Shown here: piece after piece, positions 27,001-42,000 of the stretch
How the letters are laid out: every line of letters begins with the position of its first letter
Numbering within the stretch: position 1 is the first letter of the stretch
DNA from: Trichobilharzia regenti
Lineage: Eukaryota; Platyhelminthes; Trematoda; Strigeidida; Schistosomatidae
Reading direction: 5' to 3'
Assembly: GCA_944472135.2 (NCBI GenBank)
Contig: OX235262.1
Location: 42,645,804 to 42,709,803, forward strand
DNA: 64,000 bases
The notes under the pieces: model-generated
The model's input: the letters and a program-made list of their open reading frames with translations, nothing else
Database searches by the model: none
What the model was told of the DNA's origin: nothing
Made by a program: the position numbers and the translations under genes

Positions 27001-30000
27001 TATTGATTTTTTGTTAGGTAAATTCATTCTCTCTTAACTTAATTGAAACAGGGAAAACTGTTGATCTGTAAAATCTTATTTTTCTTTCTTTCTTTCTCTC
27101 TCAAAAAGTTCAGTGGATTTCCATTGGATTTTCCAGTGGTTTATTTTTCGTGTTAAATTATATTGAAGGTGGATTAAATGATAGTGACTATATCGGTTGT
27201 TATTGTCATCAAACATGAAATTATCAAAATTTCATTTCATACTCCTCATTAGTTTCATGTATTTGCAGTCTTGAACAGTTTATTACTGAACAGTAGCTGT
27301 GGCTTATTTTACAGGGGCGCGCTGTCGGCTTTCAACTATCTTAAGTTTGAACCCCCTCCTCAACTTACTAGATTTTGAGTATCTAGGTAGTAGTATCATT
27401 AGCTTACATGTTCACTCCTAAGCCCGGCCGACAACTGCTACCTTGTCATGGTGGTCAGGCTTAAATACTGCAGTGACCGACCGAACAAGCTAAACTGGCT
27501 GGGACTCATATTCCTGCTGGTCCTACCATTGTGGTGAGAGCAGGCTGCTAGCCAATTGGTAGACATTAATCGACGCTGATTGGTAGACATTAATCTAGGT
27601 TGGACGATACGCTGAATACAGTAATACAGGTGATCACCAACGGGATAGAAGTAGATCAAGCTACGGCGAGTAAGGAGCTAACCACACTACTCAGGCAGAG
27701 ATCGACTAAGGGTGAATGCCTACGGGACTCTGACCTGGCGAGAGAACGACGGATGCTGGCTGGTTGTCACACCTCAATCGTCGCGCCACGACATGATAGA
27801 AGAATGTCACCAGCTAGCACATACAGACGTGGCCAGAACAACCGACCTCCTAAGACAAAGCATGTACTGGCCAGGTATGAGAGAAGACGTAGCACGATAC
27901 GTACTTGGATGTCCACGGTGCCAGCTAATGAAAGGCGACCGGTGCATACGACCACTGCTTCAGTCGATTCCACTTACGACGATAGGTGACTTGTGGTCCG
28001 TAGATGTCATGGGTCTATTTCCTCAGACATCCAAAGGTAATCAGTACCTCTTGGTGATGACGGAACACGCGACGCGATCCCAGACCAACGTGCAAAGACC
28101 GTGACAGACACAGTCGTTAGACACATCGTTGCAGACCACGGCGTACCAAAGACAATACTGACAGACCAAGGTCCCTGTTTCGAGAGTGAAGAATTTACTT
28201 CCCGTTTGCAACAGCTGGGCATCAAGAGGACCAGAACGACCCCATATCATCCACAAACGAATGGCCTAACGGAGAGAAACAACCGTACACTGAAGGAGTG
28301 GCTGGCCTCGAAGGGCGGGAACTGGGAAATGGAGCTTCCACTGATTTTACTAACACATCGGGCTACCACTCAGGAAACAACGAAGAAGTCACCCTTTCAA
28401 CTGATGTATGGTAGAAAACCACGATTACCCATACACAATGAGACCTGGCCCCTTCACCAAAAGTGGAGTACGATGAAATTAAAAGCAGAGCGGAAAGATG
28501 CAGTCAAGAATGTAATACGGAAGCAGCGGAGTGATGTCGCGAAGTCTCAGATGAAAGAAAGGACGCAGTGCATTACCTTTGCAGTCGGGGACCAAGTGAA
28601 GTGTAGAGACAGGAGATATACAGTTGGAGGCGGGCCAGGTTCACAGAAACTCCTTCCAAAGTGGGAGCGACCATACACAATCACAAAAAGACGGGGTCAA
28701 GTATATACCATCCGAAGAGGTGACAAACAGAAACGAGTTAATGCCAGTCAGCTCCAACGATGGGTACAGTGGGACAAGCCGATCAGTAACAATCCTCAAC
28801 TAGAGGATGTAGCACCCAGAAGGTCGGAACGTCTGCGTACGAAGCTATTTGACGGGTGGACGAGTGTGTGAGAGCAGGCTGCTAACCAATTGGTAGACAT
28901 TAATCTAGGCTGATTTAACAACCAATCACAGCAGACTTAAACGTGGGCAAATATGATTCTCAGATAAATGGCTCTACTTTCCAAAAAATATCGAAAACAA
29001 CCAATCAGAAGACTGTGTTTGTCTGCTTAACTTCCGAGAAACAACCAATTAGAAGACTGCCTTTTTCTGCTTGCATAAGCCTTATTAATGTACATAAAAT
29101 ATATATAAATACGCGTTGATTTTCGTAATAAAACGATCTGTTGCCTGGCCCTTGTCTTCTGTTGTTACACCATGTCAAGAAGGTTGTTGTTAGAATAAAA
29201 GCAGTTGCCATGAGGTACATAGGCTCCAGAATCCAATCAGATCAAACGGCGTGTGAACTTACACTGGCAACCGGCAACCATGGGAACGTAGCTCCTGACA
29301 CTACTCCGTTGCCTTGTGGATTAGACTCCAAGTCAAAGGCTTGGAGGGTGGCCCTTAAGAAAACCGCCTGCTTCGGTCTGGGCGCCCGGGCAGTAGCTCA
29401 GCCCTCAAACAAGCGTGGCGCATCTTCTTGGTGCCATATTGTATTAAGTTTTTCTGCGTTTTTATAAACAAATAACACTGCTAAGCATGTGATCAGTCAT
29501 AAACAGCATGACTTAAAACAAGTCCCTAAAGTGATTTAAGTCCTCCAAAGTTGAGTATCAGCTTGTAATAAATACTAAGCTCCAGTTGTAGACTAATTTT
29601 TGAATAAATAATTTCAATCCTCACTTATTACCTACGACATTCTCTTTTCACTTTTTATCCTCAAGGATTTCTGAGTCATATTTAGATATTTTTAAAAAGT
29701 TAATTATTTATGATTGTGTTAGTTGTCATTCGATTTGGTCCACTGACTAATGACATTCAACTGTAAACTTATACGTTCCAGTTTCATTGGCTCTACTTCA
29801 GCTCTAAGTGACTGAATAGTGTCATTAGCTCTCACTCAAGAATTCATTCTAGGTAACTAATTTATTTTCAAGAGTTAGTTTGTAGAGATTTTATTTGTTT
29901 CGCGTCATAGTTTGACACTCTTTAGTAGTATGAACCAACGACCCCACCAAGAATCGACCTTCGGGTTACTGATCAACCACTTAGCTAGTTGGACCAACAC

Positions 30001-33000
30001 TCAATGACCTGTGAATTCTAACTTCTGTCAATTCACGATTTTAACGGGAATCCAATCCCTAAAAATGATTGAAAATTAATATAATACTCACCAGTGCCTG
30101 ACTACAGGTTGAAATTTTTCGGATTCCCAGGGAGAAATCGTGACCAATTGGGTCCTCCAGGTGGGATGTGACGACAAATGCTCGTTGAGAACAATGGTTG
30201 GCGATGGTGCTAAAATCGCGAATTGAAAGAAGTTAGAAGCTAGCTCAGTGGTAACGTCTCTGACTGCAGCACTGGGTGACGTGGGTTCGAGTCTCAGAAG
30301 GGACATGAATTCCTTCAAGGTTGCAGATACGCCTTGCCGATGAGTTTCAACTAGCACGAAACCTAGGTCAAGCAAGACTTCCTGCCGATTGCCTTCAACC
30401 ATCTAATACCATCAGAAGCTAAAATTCACGGGTCACTAGGTCTCGGTCCAAATGGCTATATGGTCAACAGGCGCGTGACCTTGTAAGCTGTAGGTTCTGG
30501 GGATCCGTTGGTGCGATGCAGCTGCCCTTTACTCCCTAGTTTTCAATGGTTTTTGTAACTGATATCAATCTGCGATTAAACTCCTAACTGAGTTTTAGCT
30601 AAGTATCTCAGTAATGAGTGTTGACTACCAAGCTACTTATTTCCGTTATATTGAATAATGAAGACATCTCTATCAAAGTGCATTTATATGTATCACCATT
30701 GCAATATTTATTATTCACGGGTTAATATAGTCAACTAACTACTGTGGTAAACATTTTCTCATTACTATGGATTCATATATTTCATTCGTGGAAAATTCCC
30801 ACTAGGACATATACAAACTAAAATAAGTGATTCAGCTAAGAGTCCCTTTTACAACAAATTTGTCATCAATCTGTACAATAGTGTATATTATATATATATA
30901 TATATAATTTTCAAGTGTTGGTTTGTAGGGATTTGATTGGTTTCAGGATTTCAACATGAGCTGACATTAGTTAGAGAACCATTGGAAAACCTGGGAGTAC
31001 TGGACAGCCGTTTCGTCCTAGTTTGAGACTCTTCATCAGTACGCACCCACGGGGATTCGAACCCAGGACCTTCTGGTTACAAAGCGAGCTCGTATACCAT
31101 TTAGCCACCGGGACCCGATCCAATGGCCAGTCCATGAATTCTAACTTCTGCCAATTCATAACATAGCGCGAACTCTAGCCAATGTCTTCGGCGAGTATTT
31201 GTCCTCACACCCGACCGGCTGCACCTTACTGGTCACAACTTAATAATAATAATAATGTAAATTGTGAAAAAAATATAGTTAGTTTTGTACTTTATAAAAT
31301 AGTTCATGAAATCTATAAATCACAAAGCGTAGGGATGTAGAAACAATAAGATTAGTAAACAATCAAAACACTACACCATATGGTAATAGTTATATGATAA
31401 GACAACACCTTGCAAAAATTATATTGCATTAAAATAAAGAAAGATGACAAGTGAGATAATACCGGATATTGTTAAAAGTGAAACTAATCATAACAGCTGT
31501 GACGTAATAAGCCAAGGATATACAAATTGAATAAATAAAACGAAAAAATAAAGTTGTTTATGTAATAATTTGAGCAAGTTATTTTTCTCCTTGTAGATAA
31601 CTTTATAGGAAGTAGATATAGAAATATAAGGTGACAAATATCGACCAAATGTTCAATTATTCCGCTTCTTATAGCCCCATTACCACTCCTCTTCTTAACT
31701 ATGCTGTGGATAGTGTTCTTGCACCTTCCTGGACTACTTCCTATGATGATAGTTATGTTTACAATAGGCTCAATGATGAATTAGCAGAATATTTTGTAGG
31801 TGATATTGTGCGTCGGTGGCACAGTGGTTAGGATTCTGGCCGACCATGCACATGGTCCGAGGTTCGATCCCCTGCCGATGCACACCTGATATCTATGGTC
31901 AGCCTGCAAAATTTGGGCTACTGATATCCATGCTGAAAATTCCATACTTGTACCAAAAATACAGTGTGGAATCAAGCTGTAATCAAAAATTAAAAATAAA
32001 AATTAGTGTTCAGAAAACTGGTATAATGAATGTGTGGCATGCTTTTTCTAGTCATATTGCGGTGAATACTCAAGATAAACATAGAGGCTTTTCCGTAAGT
32101 TTTAGCTATTATTCTTGTTTTGCTGTATGTCACATGTGTGTATATACTATGTAAAAAGTAACTGCTAAGTAGGTCTTACTTTCACTATAATCTGTGTGGG
32201 TAACGCCCAACTGTCTTGTGAATGACTCATGCGTTATTCCCCATTTGTCATCATACTAGTCACCCAGGTAACTAGTGACTGGCTAGCCAGTCTCAAGATA
32301 GAACAGTGCATTTAAGTACAGCAGCTCAACTCACCGCACTCCATGTAGCACACAATAAAAGACAAAAGTAAGAAAAGGAAAGATTCAAAAAGACGATAAT
32401 AAGCAGATATATGAGATCACAAAGAGTAAATGCATCACCAGTATTCAGAATAATTTTGGGACTTATTATTAATAGTCTACAGTCATTGATTCTTGAAATC
32501 CCCAGGACCCAAACCAGTCAGTCGACACCTCTTTTTTTGTGTCTGGTTCAAACTTACTGTCGAAGATTTCATGGACTGATTCTATGTTTTGTATCTTTTC
32601 TAACTTGATCAATCCTATGTTAGCTAACACTGACTGTCGAGGAAGACGATAGCTAGCCCTGATAAGTACACATTTCCTAGCGATCTCAATCGATGTAACT
32701 TCACAACCTCATTGATTGGCTTTCCCTCCTTACGTGTAACACTCAACGCCTAACCTCAATATTAGTCACCCTATTATACCACCTAACAGGGGAGATAGAG
32801 CGCAGAAACAGGTTAGCCTTTTCATATGTTTCACTTTGATGAATGGCTATGACTCACAGCCATAAAGGAGTATGGAGCGAATTGCTGAGCATCTAAATAC
32901 TAGTGAGGTTAAAAAATCAAAAACACTTCTGTAAAATGTAAAAAAAATGTATCCCACTGACTGATATCCTCGTGATATGATTCTAATACACCGATGAAGA

Positions 33001-36000
33001 TTCACTGTTTGTACCGTAACAATTCGAATGCTGAGTTCCTTAACCACATTTGAATATTTGAAACAGAACTGTAGTTTAATTGGTGATTTTTTCCTTCACG
33101 TTCCCAGTGGAACATAGGGCCTCAAGCTAGTGGCTTCAGGTTTCTGTAGCAGCGGTGTTTAATTTTACAGGATGGGGTTGCTAGCCTCATCCCCAACCTT
33201 TCCTCTTTACTAGCATTATTTCTGTCTGGTACAAAACTATAGTGATTGACAGCAAATATTGCATGTATTACAGTGGTAAAGTGCATTATTTCCCATGTTT
33301 AATACTCTGTGTGTCTTTCTAAAGTTCATAATGGTAGCGTGATATTAATTTTATTATTTTTTTTAGACAGTCTGTTTTGCTTCAGACGGATGTTAAGTTG
33401 AATTTTTAAACAAAAATTGTCTCATAGTAGTTTTTCATGATCTCTATAACATGTATGCGTAGGGAACTTAACCCTCAGGAGATATAAAAACATTTCAGGA
33501 AGCATGGTTGGTTGCGTTATCTGAACTGACTGACAAAAAAAATATTAGTAACTGGTTGTAAACGTCGACTTTATACGTTACTGTCTCTCTCTCTCTCCTT
33601 ATTACAATTATTTATTCAAAAATGTACTTCTTTTTTGATCTGATCTGATCTAATCTAATCTGTAAGATATCGCATAATGACTAGATTAGAAAAACAAATT
33701 TGATTTGAACATGTGACGTAATACTACTACGGAAGTAAATCTCTATATCACAAATCACATTACAACTGTTTGTATGAAAAAAAGTAATAGGAATCCAATT
33801 TAAGCGTCTCTGATTTTAAAGTTCGAGTAACATTAATATTAGCAGTAATAATAATAATAATTTTCATTGAAAGTCACAAGAAGTCAAAAAAAAAGCATTA
33901 ACATAAATGTCAAAATCATACTTTTCTATGATTATGAATTAATTTTAACGGTATTTATCACAACTTCCTCCTTACAAAAACATCATTTAATTTGGTGCAT
34001 TTAAATTTGGCGGTTTTTATTGATTTTTTTGCAGGTGAATACTTATCATTATACAAACATCAGTGGTACATTAATAATAATTATTATTATAATTTACGAT
34101 ATATGCGTATACTGAATGAAGAGTAATCATGCATACTATTTTTACAAGTTCGTGATCATTATGTACAAAGAATATGTGTGTCTATGTATGTGATTGTGCG
34201 GTACAAAACGGTGCGAAATCACGAACTCATTAACTAATACATAATATTCAAAAGAATGGATACTGAACAAAGAGTACTCTTTTCGATAAATTCATCATCA
34301 GACTCTACAGTTATATATACATAATAGTGAATGAATGAATTAGTGTTATGAGAAACATTAATGTTTAAACAACATCAAATCAATAATATTGATAGATTAC
34401 AGCTGAATCGCATCAACATAAAATAAGCTGAATGTCAGAAGAATTAGGAAAGATAATAGTACAAATTCATGAATTTATAGTCTCTACTGAAAGCCAGGGC
34501 AGTAGTAGGGGCTGGACTTGCTTCTTTTGGACACAGAGCGCTGGTTGTTTGAGGCGAATCGTAATAGCCTCTGCTGTCTGGAGCCTGCGGTGGTTCGATG
34601 TTTTTGGCGATTTATTTGGCACCCCGTATAATATAGAGAAGGATTCATCTACGCTGGCTTTGTAGCCGGTTCGCACCAGATGTTACAATAGTTTTCACTA
34701 CACCCTTACTTAGCCATGTTGGGAGATGTTCTTGAGCACGAAAAATCAAGTTCCTAGAGCAACGGCCAATATAACTTGCTCCACAAACGCAGTTGAATTG
34801 ATAGATACAATTTGAAGTGGCTAGTCTAGGTACTTCATCTTTCAGTCGAGGAATCACCATCGGTCGTGTAGAGAATAATACGTGTAGTTCGCCAGCAGTA
34901 AAAGTTCTTTGAACTGATTTTCTTAATTTCTTCGCAATTATCTCGCTTGGTATATCGCCCATGAATTGTAGTCGTATATAAAGAGGCTTCTTTTTTACAG
35001 ATAGTGAGTAGTCATTTTCCGTTTTTTTGTCATGTGTTTCTTGATAAATTTGTCAAATAAATTTTTTATTAATTCAATGGAAACTCTAGGGTTTAGTTTC
35101 TGTGATTTGTGTAATACACTTATTAATTAGGCACATCTGCTATCACCTACCTTGATACAGGTCAATTTCGTATTCACATTCTATACTATACGTCATTCAT
35201 TCAGTGCTTATGTGGGACACTTTACCAGTGAAACATCTGAGTAACAGCTATTTTATGTGTACGCATTAATCATTGTACGATGTTGGCGATTGCAAAGCGT
35301 GATACTGCAAGACTGAGGAGTTAAGTGGGTGGAGAGCGTATTGACCAGTTGACGTGTTGAAAAAAAGCTGAATCAGCCTCAACGGGTTGATTGCTGATGA
35401 AATCTCTCTGTACGGATGCAACAAATTCGTGTGACATTTTCCAGCTTATGTCATCTCCAGCATAGACGTGATATTCAGCTGGTTATCGATCAAAGGATGT
35501 GTGTATTGCTCATTGGTGCGCTTCGTCTTCCTTTATGGCTGTGAAATACAGCCATTGAAAGTGGAAGATATGAATGACTGGCTAGCTGTCTTTGATCATA
35601 AGTGTTTGCGTTCTTTCTGACTCCCATAGATAGTATGATTATGCCTAGCCATCTCCTTCTTCCACGCCAATTGTGAGCTGACTTAGAATCAGGTTAGAAA
35701 AGTGCTAGCGGTAGTAAAAGAAAACATGACCTCATCAGTCATAACAGTTAGTTTAAGCCAGTCAGGTAGGTAGGTGTAGACTAACTGGTTGAGATGCTCG
35801 GAATTCTAAGAATCAACAGGTGGCGACAATTGGTGAAATGGCTCAAACGTGTTCACAAGTGCCCAGATGAATTCACTCTTTGTGAACTTTGAAATCCATT
35901 AAGGTGTCATGTTTTTCCATGTTAGTATTCTTCCTTGCTAACGTTTCTGCTTGTTATGGTTCTTTTGAATATCTATCTTTCTTTCTGTTCTGTCTTCTTT

Positions 36001-39000
36001 TGTGTGATACATGAAGAGTGCCAACCCACCTATCATAGTTTGTAGAGAACCAGGTATTACCAGTAGCTGTTATACAATACGTATTGTTATTTGTTAACTG
36101 CATGAAGATGCAAGTGATTGTTGAGTAGCATTTTCAGTTGCGTTTACTGTACACATTAATTTCTTTAAAACTGTTTATTTTATTATTTTTAGCTAATTTT
36201 ATATTACTGGTTGATTTGTTATTATGTAGTATAATTGAACACGCTTTCTTTTGTAAAGTCGCCTTTTGAAATAAGAATCTTTTTGTTTCTTATATATACA
36301 ATATAATATTATAATATGATGCTAGGCAACCGTGGTTGTTTGTGCAGAGAGAATTCCTTCTGTAATCATGTGACAATTATTCCTCTTTGCCTAAAGATAT
36401 TATATCCATGTACACTTTTATTTAGTTTTCCGTTTTCCTCCTAGATTTTCTATAGAATGTTCTCATTAATATTCCTGGGTGAGCATTAAGAATATTTGTA
36501 CTGGTATTAGTTGTAGTAACAATAGCGCCAACTATTTATTATCCATAATGCCCACTGTTCAGTGGATTGTTCACTGTTTTCAGAAAAAAAAGTTATTTTT
36601 CATATCTTCTGATAATCTCACTTTCTTTCTTACTCTTTCTAAATATGTGTTGCTGAAATGGTTCTGGTTTTGTGATCAGTTCTGGTAGACTAGATAGTTA
36701 TCGAGCTTAAGATACCTTTTTATTAACTCATATGTTTATATATTGCCTTGGGTTCCGAGGGGAATGTACGGCTTCAACAGCCCAGCCTGCCCATTTTACC
36801 CTGTTCCCGGCAATCCCTTTTAGCTGACTCAAAGCTTGTCTGTAGGCTGTCATCTCGTCAAATGATCTCCTCAATGTCATCCTTAGGCACATGCCCAACT
36901 CGTCTTACTATTCAGGTCCCACTCGAGCAATTGTCTGACTGGTGTGTGATGTCATTCAGCGGTCTCCCCCAGCGTGTTTCCTATCCATCTTCATTTCCTT
37001 CAGAATATTTGGTGGGTGACAGATTGTTGGTCTGTTCATTTCCAGATTCTTTTTGCTGCTAATCCTTTCTAGTCTGTCATCTGATCTTCAGAATGGAGTC
37101 AGTGAAAACGGCTGTTGATAAAAGTTTGAACCTGTTTGGAAGGCTTTTCGTAACACGCTCGGCAAGTCTCTGAAACGTATAGAAGAACTGACTGACTTGA
37201 CATTAGTGTTGAAAATCGAGATCTTGTTCTTTATACTGATTGCGGCAGATTTCTACATGGATTTCAGAGCAATTCTTGTCTCTTGCTTTTCTGATCCTGC
37301 CTTTGACGTTCTCACGCGTGTCGTATGTAGTTCAAAGAATACATCCCATTATACTGATAGTTATAACACCTATGTCGTGATTATATTGACTCTTTTGCAG
37401 AATATCATATCTATCCGTCTTTCTTTCCCACAGCCTAAGTTTATGGACAGAACAATTTTAACATACTTGCAAATGTTACATGATGTCAATTGACAGAAGA
37501 CTCCAAACTTAACAGTGCTTAGGAATTACGCTTATACAGCTCATATGTATATATATCGTAGACGTCTACACAAAAATAAATTCCTGGATTCAATATCAAA
37601 AGAGTTACGTAATAAAGACAAGTGGTGAATAAAATGATGAGTAACTCATCAACTGATTAACAATACGGAGAATTCAAATCGAATCACAGAAACATGAGAT
37701 GAGCAAAGTTACACTACATCAAAGGGGGAGGGGTTAGAACCAAAGATTACGTAATCGAATGAGACAGTACAGACGTCGAATTGCCAGGCCTAGGAATGAC
37801 TGATAACTGCTTTTTTCTGAACACATAAATAGGACGTTAGGCGTTTGGTAGTATTTGTTTTGCGAAACTTAAGTAGGATTGAACGATTTCGTCTATCGAT
37901 AATTTTAAAGGAATTCGTCATGTCCACCTCATGGCCCATATTGATGAAATGTCTGGTAATAGCTCTATTGCAAGCGTTTGCTTCCTTGAGATGCAGGCTT
38001 TTAGGTACATTATAAATTATTTAAATTAATCCCAGCGTGTTAAGAAAATCAAAACAAGATTTTTCTGAACGTTTCGCCGTGTAAGCCACAGCTTCTTCAG
38101 CAGATTTATCATGTTAAGAAAATCGAAGGTATGCCCTTCTTTTTGCTCTCCCGATACAACTTCTGCCGCAGATACATGTAGATCTGTTTACACGGAGTCA
38201 TCATGAGAAGGGTGTTTGCTGAGCTTTGATTGCACCAAAGAGAATGTTGTCCGACAAGCGGGAGCTAACTTAGCTGGACGATCGGTTCTGGTTAGTGATG
38301 TATTCAATCTTCTGCTGACTATCCCGTCAAAATCGTGCTGAATGAAGATAGGCTTTTTTCCTACTGTGATTTGTTTACCATCACATCTTTCGTACTTATT
38401 GGTGACCTTCTATAAATAACCGTTGTTTTTCAACATCTTTTCGAGGATAAGAAATTCTTTTTCTAATTTTTCTATAGAACGTACTCACCTGTGACTGGCG
38501 TCCATCTATCGCTGTTTGGACAAAAACTATTAAAGTATGAGCATTGTTCATTCCATGTAGGCTTTCGGTAAATTGGCCTCTGGAGATCAATATCTTCCAA
38601 ACACTGCATGGTGATGTCAACGGAATGAAACTTTTCATCAGGATTACTATACTAGGCATTATAAGTAGAGATACATATGATGGATATGAAACTACGGTGT
38701 AACATCTCGTAGAAGTTCTATTCTTATAGTAATAGTATTTTTTTAAATTAATCGGTAGCACAGCGGTTAGGACTCTAGCCGACCATGCACATGGTCTGGG
38801 GTTCAATACCCTGTCGACGCACACCTGATATCAATGGTCGGCCTGCGAAATTTGGGCTACCGATATCATATGCTGAAAATTTCATAATTGTACCAAAAAC
38901 ACTGTGTGGTTTCAAGCTATAATAAAAAAATCTTTTCATTGTTAATGTTCGTTGAGACACTTTTGTAAATTCCTTTGACTTATCATTCATTTCCATGAAA

Positions 39001-42000
39001 ACTTATCGTATAATGCGAATAATTTCATAGGTACCTTAATCGATAGAGAGAATAGAAAATCAAATTAAAATTTGTCTGGATTCAACATAGAACTTGGCAC
39101 CGAAGTGCACCAGTTCGAGTTGCCACGTTCCAAATAGCACACAGAGGTAGACAAGAAGATGAGTGAAGAGAATCAATACAGTCTGACAAGTATAAGAGTG
39201 AAACAGAATGGGTAATGGTAGAAAGGAATATGAAAGATTACAGAGACTGAATACATCTGCGCTGGCCATTGACAACGATTTTGAGCCATGTCACCTATTG
39301 TCTCCAGCCATTGATTCCTAGAGTCCCGAGGGCCCCAACCCGGAAGTCTGCATCTCCCTACCTGACTCAGTTTAACTGTCAAGGATTTCATGGATTGATG
39401 AGGCCATGTTTTTGTTTGGCCACCACTGGCTCTTTTCCAACCTGCACCTATATCAGCTAGTAATGCCCGTCGGGGGAGGCGATGGTTAGGCATGCGCAGC
39501 ACGTGACCTAGCCATCTCAGTCTATGTAACTTTATAGCCTCGTCGATTGATTTTCCCTCTTTGCCCAACACTCTACGCCTAACGTCAACATTACTTACCT
39601 TATTAAACCACCTAACGTGAGACAGAGATCGCAGACATCTATGATCGAAAGCAGTCAACCTTTTCATGTCTTCAACGCGTATTGGCCATGTTTCAGAGCC
39701 ATAGAGAAGGACGGAGCGAACTGATGAGCAGTACACACGTCCCTTGGTTGATAACCGGATGTCACGCCTACGCCAGAGATGGTGTAAGTCAGCGAAAGCA
39801 GCTCGAGCTTTTCGGATCCGTGCTGAGATTTCATCGCCAATCAGTCCGTTGGTGCTAATACAACTTCCCAAATAGGTGAAGTGGTCAACATGTTCTATCA
39901 CTTCACTCCCTATCACTAAGTTAGGGGTTGACGTGGTCCAGTCCTGTAGCAGCATCTTACATTTTGTAGGGGCGAATCGCATGCCAAACATACGAAGATT
40001 GCTGCTCAAGGTGTTCAGAAGACTCTGCATTTTGTCAGCATCCTCCCCTAACAGGACTATGTCATCTGCATATTCTAAGTCCATAAGACTATTCCCTGGT
40101 AACAAGTCGATTCCTAAGTCGTTACGTTCAGTTAAGGATACTTCCATCAGCATATCTATGATGAAGTTAAACAGAAATGGGGAAAGTGGACATCCCTGTC
40201 GGACACCACTGGTTGTTACCAATTCAGATGACAATTCCCCATAAGCCCTTACACGACTACGTGAGTTTGAATAGAGTGCCTTGATTAGTGCAATGTACTT
40301 TCTTGGCACTCCCTTCACAGTCAGACATTGCCATAGTACCTTTCGATCCACGGAGTCGAAGGCCGCCTTCAAGTCAAGAAATATGACAATTGTTGGACGC
40401 CGAAAAGTGTGTCTATGTTCTAGAATCTGTCGAAGAGTGAAGATATGATCTATGCACCCTCTACCTGGTCTAAAGCCTGCTTGATTTTCCCTTGTCTGTT
40501 CCTCCCGAGTTCTGCTTAGTCTATGCATGATTACTGAGCCTAGGATTTTAGAGACTATGTTCGTTAGGCTGATCCCCCTATGATTATCACACGAGGACTT
40601 GTTTCCCTTCTTGAATATCGGTATAATAAGTGACTTACCCCAGTCTGATGGCACTGTCTCTGATTCCCAGACTTTGCCTAGTACCTCAGTTAATCTACAA
40701 ACTAGTATGTCACCCCCATATTTAAACACCTCCGGAATAATTCCGTCGGGTCCTGCCGCTTTGCCTCGTTTCAAATTACTGATAGCTTTTGTGACCTCAC
40801 TTACAGACGGCGGACCAGTGTCTATATCCCATTCGGGTGTGGTGGATGTCGGGGAGGTTCAGTGTGGCTGTAGGCAAGTTAAATTGTCCCTCAAAGTGTT
40901 CTTTCCAGCGTTCAAGGCGTCTATCCTGAGAGCTAATTAAGGAGCCATTTTTCTCAGAAATAGTCTCACTAATGATTTGCCTTCTCCCACCCGTTTCCCT
41001 GATGAGTCTAAAGAGTTGCCTAGTGTTGCCTATCGCCGATGCTTTTTCCATCTCTTTCGCCTTTGTCACCCACCACTGTTCACGGTCCTTGCGGAGACTT
41101 TTCGTAAGTTTCCTTTTGTGCAGCTTTCGCTCCTCATTGAATTCGGAGCTCGCCGGAATAAGTCTTCTAGCATCTATCAGTTCGGATGAGGCAGTCGAAA
41201 TCCAATGGTTTTTACTCACCTTTGGATTTACCTTATTCACAGCTTTTACAGCTGTATCTATGGCTGACTGAATATTCTTCCAGGCTTCTTCAGGGTGAGC
41301 ACAGCTGTCGAACTCAGATATGTGTTTAGCTAGTTCTTCCTCAAATAGGGATTCAGTTTTCTGATCGAGCTGGGGTCGTGAAATCGTTTACAGTTGTCTA
41401 TTAATTTAACTTATCAAATCTTATATTAAAGAAGCGATGGCAAAAATTGACAGTCAGAAAAGCTTATGGAAACAGAATTATGATGATTACGTTTACAATA
41501 GTAAAAGATAAAACAAAAAACAAGATAAGGAAAACATAAAAGAAACTGTTAACATTAAACTGTGTGAAAGAAGCTCAAATACACACAGAGTGAAAGGGAG
41601 AGACATCTGGGCTGTGAATATTGAAATTTTCAGTCATACTTTGGACTCATCACATTATCTTCGATTGTACAGCTTTGGCATACTTGAAGATTTTGTTCAC
41701 TGAATCCGTGTTATCCATAGTTGTCAAAATATCGATAGATCGATATAGTTCTGTTGTTTTCAGAGGCTGTTAACTCAGTCCTGGTATCGTCCTCACTAAT
41801 ATTTCATAAAGTAACATAGCCAATGGTTACTGCAAAAATACCCTCCTTCTCCTTATTCGAGTCCTCTACCTTTTTATACTATTGTCAAGTGACTGTAAAC
41901 TCAAATGATGACAGGAAAAGACATAATGCCGTAGTAGCGAATAATTCTCACAGTGACTAAGTTTAATTTTCACTCACTCTCTCTCTCTCTTTGTTTTCAG

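Larger units (their letters stand above)
27530..29169 (+). mobile_element. Ty3/gypsy LTR retrotransposon, large internal deletion
   Basis: A ~70-bp remnant of the 5' LTR (27530-27600, starting TGTGGTGAGAGCAGG) is followed by integrase coding and a complete 3' LTR (28865-29169, TGTGTGAGAG...TTGTTACA). CCAT precedes the first LTR base and follows the last, a 4-bp target duplication. Gag, protease and reverse transcriptase are absent. Confidence 0.85.
39065..41395 (-). mobile_element. RTE family B retrotransposon, 5' truncated, one frameshift
   Basis: The 3' tail lies at 39065-39240, reverse transcriptase coding at 39173-40774, and upstream linker coding to about 41395, where homology stops. 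The endonuclease domain is absent. Confidence 0.85.

Noticed and set aside
31781..31975. Minus-strand 64-codon frame as a gene, also its relatives at 4076 and 38396
   Set aside because: All lie on SINE heads and translate the tRNA-like box region.
39876..41271. Plus-strand frames over the reverse transcriptase
   Set aside because: They are antisense shadows of the minus-strand coding; the same shadow occurs at 63418-63741 and 50931-51221.
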